Below, piece by piece: positions 26,185 through 33,482 of a stretch of 64,000 nucleotides of DNA. The stretch is from Vibrio sp. VB16. GTDB taxonomy: Bacteria; Pseudomonadota; Gammaproteobacteria; Enterobacterales; Vibrionaceae. The position numbers and the translations under genes were made by a program. The notes beneath the pieces are model-generated. The model saw only the letters and a program-made list of their open reading frames with translations. It did not search any database and was not told the origin of the DNA. Location: assembly GCF_015594925.2 (NCBI RefSeq), contig NZ_CP087590.1, positions 1,178,001 to 1,242,000 of the forward strand, in the 5' to 3' direction. Within the stretch, counting starts at the first letter, position 1. Each line of letters opens with the position of its first letter.

Positions 26185-26574
26185 TTAACCGAACATTTTA
26201 TCGAAGGGTAAGTAGATGAGGTTGCCGACGACAAGAATTATTTGACTGATAAAGGTGAGTACCATGCCTTTTTTTCTGTTGCCAAAGTTCTCGTTAAGGA
26301 TCCCTGTCCCATGAAGAATTCGACCCAATAGTAGCGCTACTCCGCACAAGTGGAGCAGATAAATATTACCGCTATTTAGCTCTAAAAGAATCATTAAAAC
26401 TAATGTTATAGGGATGGTTTCTGATGCATTACCGTGTGCCGAGCGGGCTATCTGAAGCTCTTTTACCCCTCCGTCTGCATACGCTATTTTTCCGGATTGG
26501 CGTTGCTTAATCACCTTAACGGTCAACCAAATTATTAACAACATAAGTAGAGATGCATATAGCGCAGTAATCAT
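26185..26574 (-). CDS. MAPEG family small membrane protein (YecN-like)
   Basis: 129 residues, four membrane segments, with the bacterial MAPEG signature RSAHGNASETIPITLVLMILLELN and GRILHGTGI. The family includes glutathione transferases/peroxidases and leukotriene C4 synthase; E. coli YecN is of similar length. Its bacterial role is undefined. It is transcribed alone, towards the EamA gene. Confidence 0.9.
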   Translation of the reverse strand: MITALYASLLMLLIIWLTVKVIKQRQSGKIAYADGGVKELQIARSAHGNASETIPITLVLMILLELNSGNIYLLHLCGVALLLGRILHGTGILNENFGNRKKGMVLTFISQIILVVGNLIYLPFDKMFG

Positions 26575-26701
26575 TGTTCATTCCATTATCTAAATTTTCA
26601 ATAGAACTCTAGAGTAAAGGAGTTTGATTCTCATTTCTCATTTTTTTCAATACGCTACACCATGGCCGTTCTGTGTATTTGGTTAGCATCTGGCGTTTTT
26701 A

Positions 26702-26908
26702 CTATTGCCAAAAGTGTTTTTGGATCTCTTTTTCTGCCTGTAGTTTATCTAGCCCAATGTCGGACAGTTGGTGCTTAGAGAGCTCGTTCAGTGCCTGTCG
26801 GCTACAAGCATTGTGGTGCCATTTCTTTATCAAGGTGAAGAAATGCTTAAGCGAAACTTGCGTGCTAGAACGATGGTAGTTAATTGATGAATTTGTGTGA
26901 ATAGTCAT
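26702..26908 (-). CDS. DUF1127 small protein
   Basis: 68-residue basic protein ending in the DUF1127 motif (RQALNELSKHQLSDIGLDKLQAEKEIQKHFW). ATG 26908 is chosen because AGGAG lies 6 nt upstream; a codon at 26950 is not preceded by a site. DUF1127 proteins in other proteobacteria bind RNA or affect sRNA turnover and phosphate/carbon responses. It is divergent from a LysR gene, a pairing that suggests direct control. Confidence 0.88.
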   Translation of the reverse strand: MTIHTNSSINYHRSSTQVSLKHFFTLIKKWHHNACSRQALNELSKHQLSDIGLDKLQAEKEIQKHFWQ

Positions 26909-27007
26909 AAATACTCCTTGATCGTGGTGGACTTCATGGTCAATACTCAATCAATGTGCTCGTTCTGACAAACGATAGAAATTGACATTGAGTTAAGGAA
27001 AACTTAA

Positions 27008-27967
27008 GTGAAAGATAAATTGCCTCCCCTACAAGGCCTGTTTTACTTTTATGTTGCGGCAGAAAAAGGCAGTTTTAAATTAGCCGCTGAGCAATTGTTT
27101 GTTAGTGCAGCGGCAATCAGTCAACAAATACGTCAGTTAGAAGAATGGTTAGATTGCGAGTTATTTGTGCGACAACACAGAAAAGTTTTGTTGACGAGCG
27201 AAGGTGAGACGCTCTTTCAGTCAGCCAAGAAAGGATTCGCTCACCTGCAAGATGGCGTGAGAAACCTAAACCAAGATCCAGAGCCCGGTCGATTGTCTAT
27301 TTCAACCCATCCGACTTTTGCCCAACATTGGTTGATTCCGCGTATTAATCATTTTCGATCTCTCTACCCTCAGTTATCGTTATTGGTGGACCCGAAAAAT
27401 GAGCTGGTTAACTTTCAAGATGGCTTAGTGGATATCTGTATTCGTTATGGTCACGGCCAATATGCCAATGTTGAATCCGTTTGGTTGATGGATGAAATTT
27501 TATACCCTGTTTGTCACCCCAGTTATCAACAGAAACATCAACTATTTGATGTTTCTAATCTATCTAAAGTAGACTTAATTGAAGACGTATGGCCGGATAT
27601 GAACTGGTCAATATGGTTTGAAACGATGCAGCTTTCTACGGGGCATGCTTCCATTGAATATGACGGTTCGCAGTTTGTAATGGAGGGGGCATTGTCAGCG
27701 CAAGGCGTTGCCTTAGTTAAACATAGTTTGGCTAATCGATATTTACGTGAAGGGAACTTGGTACGTATCGGTGATAAAGCGGTAAAGTCTCGATACAGTT
27801 ATTATCTTTGTGCCCCTAAAGGGTACTTTCGTCGTGAAAAAATTCGCTCATTTGTTGACTGGATTCAACAACAGGTGCAAGAGTTCAAACAAAACGACGC
27901 GGAAGGTATCAACCTTCTTGATCTGCCACCGGAAAAGGATGGCGTGATTGACCTCAAAAGACCCTAG
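27008..27967 (+). CDS. LysR family regulator, GcvA-like
   Basis: 319-residue LTTR of the GcvA-like class: PPLQGLFYFYVAAEKGSFKLAAEQLFVSAAAISQQIRQLEEWL is the HTH, and the effector domain has RLSISTHPTFAQHWLIPRINHFRSLYPQLSLLV. GTG start at 27008 with AAGGA 8 nt upstream. It faces the DUF1127 gene across 99 bp, so it most likely controls that gene and itself. Confidence 0.9.
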   Translation: MKDKLPPLQGLFYFYVAAEKGSFKLAAEQLFVSAAAISQQIRQLEEWLDCELFVRQHRKVLLTSEGETLFQSAKKGFAHLQDGVRNLNQDPEPGRLSISTHPTFAQHWLIPRINHFRSLYPQLSLLVDPKNELVNFQDGLVDICIRYGHGQYANVESVWLMDEILYPVCHPSYQQKHQLFDVSNLSKVDLIEDVWPDMNWSIWFETMQLSTGHASIEYDGSQFVMEGALSAQGVALVKHSLANRYLREGNLVRIGDKAVKSRYSYYLCAPKGYFRREKIRSFVDWIQQQVQEFKQNDAEGINLLDLPPEKDGVIDLKRP

Positions 27968-27991
27968 CCTTATCTATTCTGAGATAAGGCT
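27966..27991. terminator. Bidirectional hairpin between LysR and AraC genes
   Basis: AGCCTTATCT (27966-27975) pairs perfectly with AGATAAGGCT (27982-27991) around a 6-nt loop. It begins at the LysR stop and precedes the convergent AraC-GyrI gene end by 13 bp. Confidence 0.75.
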
Positions 27992-28004
27992 GTGTATACA
28001 ATTA

Positions 28005-28904
28005 TTACCTAATTGAGCTACAGAAACTCACATCCGATTCATTAGTTTCCGGGTTGAAGTTATGGTAAAGCTCAAAGCACGGGCCGTCATCCATCTCTAT
28101 TCCTAGATCAACGATTTGGGCGATGTGTTCATTCCACGCCGGTCCGTATTGGGACATGTCAGTGATCTGTTTTCGTAACGTGGCATATGTGCCCCCGACA
28201 AATGGTTGTTTCTCTACTGCTCCTGCTACTTCTACATTCTCTGGAACCAATAAACCAATATCTGTTCGGCACTTTTCCGCCGGCGTTATTTCAGGGTTAT
28301 CATGATAGATGAAGATACAAGTAGCGTCTGCGACACCTTCAGAGCTCGCCCAACCATAAAGGGCGTCTAGTGCGGGTTTGTAGTTCTCACCGTAAGGTCC
28401 TGTGACTCGAACGTAGGCTAAGGTTCCTTGGTCAAACTGTTGCTTAATCATGTTTATTCTCCTCTGTGTTGTGTGAGAAGAATTATAGGAAGTGCTTTCG
28501 ACTAAGTCGTTTCCGTTTTTGCTGTGTGTGGTTCCTATCTTGCTCTTTCGAAGAACCTGAGAAAAAATCGTGAGATTAGTACATTCGCGAACTTCACTGG
28601 GGGATAGATCATAATGCTTGCGAAACGCTTTCGCAAAGTTTTGGGAACTGGAAAACCCTTGCTCTAAAGCGACGTCAATAATAGGTGGTTTGTTATAAAA
28701 GAGATCGTGTGCTGCTTTTTGTAATCGAAGACGACGCAGAAATTCATTTAATGTTTCCCCAGTAACACTTTTAAAAACTCGGTGAAAGTGATAGGGGGAA
28801 AGTGCGGCTAGTTTAGCCACCTCTTCTAAGTTTAGCGGCACATTGTAATTTTGTTCTAAAAAACGAATAACGGGCTTCAGTTTAGTGTGGTAATCCGTTC
28901 TCAT
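28005..28904 (-). CDS. AraC family regulator with C-terminal GyrI-like ligand domain
   Basis: 299 residues. The N-terminal AraC DNA-binding domain has two HTHs (NLEEVAKLAALSPYHFHRVFKSVTGETLNEFLRRLRL, then IDVALEQGFSSSQNFAKAFRKHYDLSPSEVR). A linker leads to a GyrI/SbmC-type domain (about 145-299: TLAYVRVTGPYG, FIYHDNPEITP, FELYHNFN), the architecture of Rob/BmrR-like multidrug sensors. ATG 28904 has an AGAG site. It lies downstream of another AraC gene on the same strand. Probably binds small hydrophobic or cationic compounds; targets unknown. Confidence 0.9.
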   Translation of the reverse strand: MRTDYHTKLKPVIRFLEQNYNVPLNLEEVAKLAALSPYHFHRVFKSVTGETLNEFLRRLRLQKAAHDLFYNKPPIIDVALEQGFSSSQNFAKAFRKHYDLSPSEVRECTNLTIFSQVLRKSKIGTTHSKNGNDLVESTSYNSSHTTQRRINMIKQQFDQGTLAYVRVTGPYGENYKPALDALYGWASSEGVADATCIFIYHDNPEITPAEKCRTDIGLLVPENVEVAGAVEKQPFVGGTYATLRKQITDMSQYGPAWNEHIAQIVDLGIEMDDGPCFELYHNFNPETNESDVSFCSSIR

Positions 28905-28939
28905 TTGGGTCTCTTCATAACAATAAATGATATTGTAAG

Positions 28940-28968
28940 TGTACAATTTACTGTGTTTTTGTACAGTT
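28940..28968. promoter_or_regulatory. Direct repeat TGTACARTT x2, candidate AraC operator
   Basis: TGTACAATT (28940-28948) and TGTACAGTT (28960-28968) are spaced 20 bp start to start, two helical turns, directly upstream of the AraC-GyrI gene start at 28904. AraC-type proteins bind such same-face direct repeats. Autoregulation is inferred. Confidence 0.45.
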
Positions 28969-28984
28969 AAAATCATTCAATTCG

Positions 28985-29884
28985 TTAGATTCCTTCTCGA
29001 TAATGCTTAGGTGCAACGTTGAAATATTTACTGAATTGATTCGAAAACTCATACTGTGATGCGTAGCCTAAGTCTGTTGCGATAATCGAGATACGTTTTT
29101 TGGTCGACCTTAAAAGGCGACAAGCTTCATCCATTCGTTTTCTGATCAAATACTCTTTTGGAGAGACGCCAATGTGTTTTTTAAATGTTTTTCGAAATTT
29201 TTCGTAGCCCCAGCCTTTTTCCACACAGTACACTTTGAGGTCAAATCGAACGGCATAACGGACCTCGAAATCGGTGATGCTTTCTGTGATCATGTCGCTT
29301 GGAATAGTCGCTTCATCTTGAGAGGTTAGTAACGTTCTCATTATGTTCAGGAAACTTAAATAGGCGTCGAATACATCCTCTTCGTTGGCGTTTTGTAATT
29401 GTGACATTAGGGATTCTATGTCGGGTTTAATACCCGGGCATACAGCATTACTGTACACCGCGATATCTCTGTTGATCAAAGACATGCTACTTAGGTGTTC
29501 ATACAACTCTTCGTTACAGTCTAGGTAGTATTCTTGCCAGTCACTGTGGGGATTAACCACCGTGGTATGCATGATTTTTGGTCTGCGTTGAAATACACAG
29601 CCCGGCGACAGCGGGTAAAGTTTGCCTTTTTCGTCGGTATAACTCCCATTTCCTCGAATGACATAAACCAAAGAAAAGAAGGGAAATTTAATATTAATAT
29701 GTTCGGTTTCAATGCCGGGTTTATGTATGTATCCACACCCAATCCAATTTTGTGACGCCCCTAATGTCCGTGAATAATTCGAAGGCGAATTAATATCAGG
29801 GCACTCTTTAGCAATCAGTTCACTTTCAAATAGGTCATCCTTCGCGTAAAACTTATGTGAATTTTTTTCTACCATTAGTGCCAT
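28985..29884 (-). CDS. AraC family transcriptional regulator with cupin sensor domain
   Basis: 299 residues: N-terminal AraC-type ligand pocket (about 55-150, FSLVYVIRGNGSYTDEKGKLYPLSPGCVFQRRPKIMHT), then a C-terminal double HTH (EKFRKTFKKHIGVSPKEYLIRKRMDEACRLLRSTKKRISIIATDLGYASQYEFSNQFSKYFNVAPKHYREG). It is divergent from a small gene at 29999 and lies 80 bp upstream of the second AraC gene. The ligand is likely a sugar or related compound; not determinable. Confidence 0.9.
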   Translation of the reverse strand: MALMVEKNSHKFYAKDDLFESELIAKECPDINSPSNYSRTLGASQNWIGCGYIHKPGIETEHINIKFPFFSLVYVIRGNGSYTDEKGKLYPLSPGCVFQRRPKIMHTTVVNPHSDWQEYYLDCNEELYEHLSSMSLINRDIAVYSNAVCPGIKPDIESLMSQLQNANEEDVFDAYLSFLNIMRTLLTSQDEATIPSDMITESITDFEVRYAVRFDLKVYCVEKGWGYEKFRKTFKKHIGVSPKEYLIRKRMDEACRLLRSTKKRISIIATDLGYASQYEFSNQFSKYFNVAPKHYREGI

Positions 29885-29904
29885 CCATACAAAATTTTGT
29901 TGTT

Positions 29905-30060
29905 GCCAATAAGCATATTCAATATACCAAACATGATATTTTATTTTGTGACAATGCTTATATAATAGGTGTTAACAAAAGGTTGTGGAGGTATTATTAT
30001 GAACCAGTTAACAAAACATAGGTCATTTGGCCATAAAAATATTTATGCCAATAAGCATAT
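29905..30060. repeat. Repeated GCCAATAAGCATAT boxes flanking the small gene start
   Basis: GCCAATAAGCATAT occurs exactly at 29905-29918 (intergenic) and 30047-30060 (inside the small gene). Its core ATAAGCAT recurs in inverted orientation, ATGCTTAT, at 29954-29961. The layout of a far and a near site suits an AraC-type looping operator. Confidence 0.5.
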
Positions 30061-30238
30061 CGATTTGACCAGTTCGCATATCAGTGTGGAAGGTGATAAG
30101 AATTTTAAGCTTGATGTTGTGCACTTCGGACTAAAGCTTGGCATGGTTATTAAGTCGGTTTACTTAGCACTCAGTGACCGTGGGTTAGAGCTTTACCTTC
30201 TTGTGATTCCTTTGGGCCTCATGGCCATGTTTTTATAG
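29999..30238 (+). CDS. Small protein of unknown function, C-terminal membrane segment
   Basis: 79 residues from ATG 29999, which has a strong GGAGGT site 9 nt upstream (an in-frame codon at 29969 lacks one). The N-terminal half is polar (NQLTKHRSFGHKNIYANKHI); the C terminus (YLLVIPLGLMAMFL) is one hydrophobic segment, so it is probably anchored in the inner membrane. I do not recognise the family. It has its own intrinsic terminator and lies opposite the cupin AraC gene, which probably controls it. Confidence 0.75.
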   Translation: MNQLTKHRSFGHKNIYANKHIDLTSSHISVEGDKNFKLDVVHFGLKLGMVIKSVYLALSDRGLELYLLVIPLGLMAMFL

Positions 30239-30253
30239 GGTTGGTCCCCGTTG

Positions 30254-30281
30254 AGGATGCTGATAAAGCGTCCTTTTTTTT
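30254..30281 (+). terminator. Intrinsic terminator
   Basis: AGGATGC, loop TGATAAA, GCGTCCT (one G-T pair), then a run of eight T residues. Ends the small gene at 30238. Confidence 0.9.
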
Positions 30282-30321
30282 ATTTATTGTCGGGATGATT
30301 TCACCCACATGGTTTACATGA

Positions 30322-31191
30322 TTAGCGTGCTGTTTTTTTCTGTTGTGCGATGAATACCAGAGCAATTCCGCCCAAAATACACGCGGTAGAAAGCACAATA
30401 TTAAAAGAGAGCGGTTCTCTTACAATGATGGCGCCTCCAAGCAAAGCAATTGCAGGCACTGAAAGTTGAACGATTGATGCCGTTAGCACGGTGAGTTGCT
30501 TTAACGCCATATACCAGATGACATAACCTAATGCTGAAGTGAAAACACCAGAGCAGACAGCCAACAAAAGGCCCGTTTGAGTAACACTGCCTATATTTAA
30601 TAGCCATGGCAGCATTAGAAGAGCAATCACCAAGCTGCCCACAAAACCTTGGGTGGTAGATTGTAAAGGCGTGCCAGACGCTTTTCCTTGAAGAGTAAAT
30701 ATTGCCCAACATACTCCAGACACTGCCATCAACAGGGCCGAGATGAGGTCAGGTCTTGTTGCAGAAGGCAATAGCAAAACCAAAAAACCACTGATGGCAA
30801 CTCCAATGCCTAGCCACTCGAAACCAATAATGTGGTTTCCCTTATAAGCGTAATTGATCAACATACTTAATTGTACAACCCCAAACAGAATAAGTGCGCC
30901 TGTCCCTGTCCCAAGTTTGATGTACGCAAATGAAAAAAACAGCGCGTAGCCAAGCAGCGATATAGACGAAATGATGACGGATTTTTTGTTGACGGGCAGG
31001 ACGGATGAATTGGATCGACGGAAAATAAGCGTAATGACAATGAGTGTTATCGCTCCGGAAAAAATTCGAATCAGTGTGAACGATCCCGCATCGATGTGTC
31101 CTTCTAGTAACGCAATGCGACATAAAATAGAGTTGGCTGCGAAAGCGAGCATAGCAACAAAGGTAAAGAGTAAGGTTTTCACATTGACCAC
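30322..31191 (-). CDS. EamA/DMT family exporter
   Basis: 289-residue permease with ten predicted membrane segments in two EamA repeats (LLFTFVAMLAFAANSILCRIAL; VCWAIFTLQGKASGTP; SGVFTSALGYVIWYMALKQLT; ASIVQLSVPAIALLGGAIIVREPLS). The last two are typical of RhaT/YdcZ/RarD-like exporters of amino acids or metabolites. Start codons are GTG at 31191 or three codons later. Cargo unknown. It follows the GGDEF-EAL gene on the same strand after a short palindromic region. Confidence 0.88.
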   Translation of the reverse strand: MVNVKTLLFTFVAMLAFAANSILCRIALLEGHIDAGSFTLIRIFSGAITLIVITLIFRRSNSSVLPVNKKSVIISSISLLGYALFFSFAYIKLGTGTGALILFGVVQLSMLINYAYKGNHIIGFEWLGIGVAISGFLVLLLPSATRPDLISALLMAVSGVCWAIFTLQGKASGTPLQSTTQGFVGSLVIALLMLPWLLNIGSVTQTGLLLAVCSGVFTSALGYVIWYMALKQLTVLTASIVQLSVPAIALLGGAIIVREPLSFNIVLSTACILGGIALVFIAQQKKTAR

Positions 31192-31257
31192 TTCTGAGCG
31201 AATAGTTGTGCCATTGTGGCGTGTTTTTATTACCTAATCTAGTATAAGTCGTACCTT

Positions 31258-31278
31258 TATATACTGTTTAAGTATATA
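31258..31278. promoter_or_regulatory. Palindrome TATATACT-N5-AGTATATA
   Basis: Perfect 8-bp arms (31258-31265 and 31271-31278) just past the stop of the PAS-GGDEF-EAL gene and about 70-90 bp upstream of the exporter start. It could be a weak hairpin or an operator for the exporter gene. Confidence 0.35.
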
Positions 31279-31280
31279 GC

Positions 31281-32993
31281 TCAGCTTTCTAGTTGGATTT
31301 GTAATAGAGATAGCATCTGTTCGGCTTTTACCGGCTTGTAGTAAAAGTACCCTTGAGCGGAATCGCTACCGAGTTGACGACAAATTTGAGCCTGAGTTTC
31401 AGTCTCAACGCCTTCTACAACGATAATGAGATCGAGGATGTGTCCCACGTCTATAATTGCTTTCAAAATCGCTTCATCTTTGTGATCATTCGGTACTTCT
31501 GTCACGAACGCTCTATCAATTTTAAGGTAACTAATTGGGAATTTTCGTAGATAGCTTAGTGATGAATAGCCAGTGCCAAAATCGTCAATGGATATTGCCG
31601 TGCCTGCTTTTCTTAGACGTTTTAATTTGGTCATCAAATCGTCGTTTGCGGCAATCAATGTGTGTTCCGTCAATTCAATACCGAGATCTTTTGGCTGTAA
31701 GCCAAACTCGCGCAACGTGTCAAATAAGAAGGAGAAAAAGTCATTCTGTGTTAATTGCCTACCAGAGACATTGATGTCTACTCGTATGTCTTTAATGCCT
31801 TGTTGCTTCCATTGCGATATCTGTTTGCAGGCACTTCTGAGCACCCATTCACCAATCTTAATAATCAGATCTGAACGTTCTGCAATTGGGATGAAAATAT
31901 CCGGGCCTACTGCCTTAATCGGAGGGGTTGGATCCCATCGAATTAATGCTTCACAAGAGATTATTTTATTGTTGTTGAGGTCAATTTGAGGCTGATAAAC
32001 GAGATGGAACTGGTTTAAATAAAGAGAATCTCTGAGGTGATTTGAGATCTCTCGTTGGAAGCGGAGAACGTTATGAATAGATTTGTCAAAAAATCGATAG
32101 CGATTCCGGCCGTCTTCTTTTGCTTGATACATGGCGGCATCTGAATATTTAAGCAACTGATCTGTATCGATCCCATCCTTTGGGTATAGGCTGATTCCGA
32201 TGCTTGCTGTGATGTATATATTCTGTTTAAAAAGCGTAAACGTCTGTTCAAACTCAGACATGAGTTTATGCACCACAATCTCGACGTCACTATTGTCTTG
32301 AATATTTGGCAGAACGACTAGAAACTCATCTCCACCAAATCGAGAGAGCGTATCGTACATTCTTAGACGACGCTTGAGTCGCTGAGCAACTTGTATTAAT
32401 AAACGGTCCCCAGCATTATGTCCCATAGTGTCGTTAATCTCTTTAAATAGATCGAGATCGATAAACAACACGGCCATTTTTTGATTGAATCGTTTAGCTT
32501 CACTGATTCGACGAGCGAGTTCTTCCTCAAAATATCTCCGGTTGGGGAGGTCGGTTAAACTGTCCGTGGTTGCTATTCGTTGCAACTCCAGCTTCGACTT
32601 ATGCTGTTCGGTAAGATCAACATCAACGCAGAACATCTCTGGTTCATCCGATCCTTGTTTAAACATGATGTGGCTTGAATACACAATGACTTGTTGGCCG
32701 TCTTTGCGTCGTAAGCAAAGCTCTCCTGCAGGAATGGCGATGTTGTGGTCGATCCACGCTTTATGGAGGTCAATAACGACCTGTTGCATGGCGTCAGGAA
32801 TAATGAGATCTTCTAAGGTTTGTCCGAATGCCTCTTCTTTGGAGTATCCATAGATCTCGCAGCTTGCTTCATTCCAATAGATTACCTTTCTGTTTTTGTC
32901 ATAACCCTGTACTGCCACTTTTGGCATTGACTCTATCAGTCGCAAAAATCGAGATTCATTAGGATCGTATGCGTTCATAGATTGAGTATTCAA
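31281..32993 (-). CDS. PAS-GGDEF-EAL cyclic-di-GMP turnover protein
   Basis: 570 residues, no membrane segment. PAS sensor at about 15-130 (IYWNEASCEIYGYSKEEAFG), GGDEF domain with intact RFGGDEF (220-224) and an allosteric RxxD I-site (211-214), then an EAL domain with EAL at 348-350, ELTEH, DDFGTGYSSLSYL and VVEGVET. Both catalytic sets look complete, so it may make and break c-di-GMP depending on the PAS signal. TTG start at 32993 is supported by GGAGG 9 nt upstream. An HD-GYP phosphodiesterase lies 15 kb away. Confidence 0.94.
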   Translation of the reverse strand: MNTQSMNAYDPNESRFLRLIESMPKVAVQGYDKNRKVIYWNEASCEIYGYSKEEAFGQTLEDLIIPDAMQQVVIDLHKAWIDHNIAIPAGELCLRRKDGQQVIVYSSHIMFKQGSDEPEMFCVDVDLTEQHKSKLELQRIATTDSLTDLPNRRYFEEELARRISEAKRFNQKMAVLFIDLDLFKEINDTMGHNAGDRLLIQVAQRLKRRLRMYDTLSRFGGDEFLVVLPNIQDNSDVEIVVHKLMSEFEQTFTLFKQNIYITASIGISLYPKDGIDTDQLLKYSDAAMYQAKEDGRNRYRFFDKSIHNVLRFQREISNHLRDSLYLNQFHLVYQPQIDLNNNKIISCEALIRWDPTPPIKAVGPDIFIPIAERSDLIIKIGEWVLRSACKQISQWKQQGIKDIRVDINVSGRQLTQNDFFSFLFDTLREFGLQPKDLGIELTEHTLIAANDDLMTKLKRLRKAGTAISIDDFGTGYSSLSYLRKFPISYLKIDRAFVTEVPNDHKDEAILKAIIDVGHILDLIIVVEGVETETQAQICRQLGSDSAQGYFYYKPVKAEQMLSLLQIQLES

Positions 32994-33365
32994 TGCGGTC
33001 CGCCTCCGTAAAGAGTGTTGTCATAAGGATATTTCAATGATGCCTTTCTACATTTAACTCTATGAAATTATGAGTAAAAAGCAAGTTTTCAACTGAATTC
33101 AAACCCGAGGGGCATTGGTGTGTTGAGTGGGTGCACATGACCATTCTATTTTTTATGCATCAATATTAGACAGATAGATTAATAGATCTATTGATAGTGT
33201 GACGAGTACGTACGACTAAAGGGTTATATCTCGTTTTTCTAATTTAAGCGGATAAATACGTTCAGTAATTGACCACTAGCACAAATTTAAATTGTGCGCA
33301 GGGCTATAGTAAAAGCCTAAAAAAGAGAAAAACAACGAGTGAGAAGCAATAGTAAAGATTTTACA
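32994..33365. promoter_or_regulatory. Upstream region of the GltD-like/nifJ operon
   Basis: About 370 bp without a gene. ATTAATAGATCTATTGAT (33178-33195) is a palindrome with 8 of 9 pairs matching, a candidate operator. The promoter for the flavoprotein-nifJ pair should lie downstream of it; no clear FNR or CRP site was found. Confidence 0.4.
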
Positions 33366-33482
33366 ATGGAGCGCACGTTAGAAGAAAAACTTGCCACAAT
33401 CGTGACGCCGCTTTCGTTTTTACCCAAACATAAGGTAGAACAATATGAGCAATTCGTTAAAGGATATGACCCTGCCACCTGA
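33366..33482 (+). CDS. Candidate 38-codon upstream frame overlapping the flavoprotein gene start
   Basis: ATG at 33366 opens a 38-residue frame rich in Glu, Lys and Leu (MERTLEEKLATIVTPLSFLP...) that ends at TGA 33480-33482, 37 nt inside the downstream gene in another frame. Composition looks protein-like, but the ribosome binding site is weak. It may be a leader peptide that couples translation to the next gene, or chance. Confidence 0.3.
   Translation: MERTLEEKLATIVTPLSFLPKHKVEQYEQFVKGYDPAT

Noticed and set aside
26603..26616. ACTCTAGAGT palindrome between the MAPEG and DUF1127 genes
   Set aside because: Short, isolated and not next to a start codon in a sensible arrangement; likely chance.
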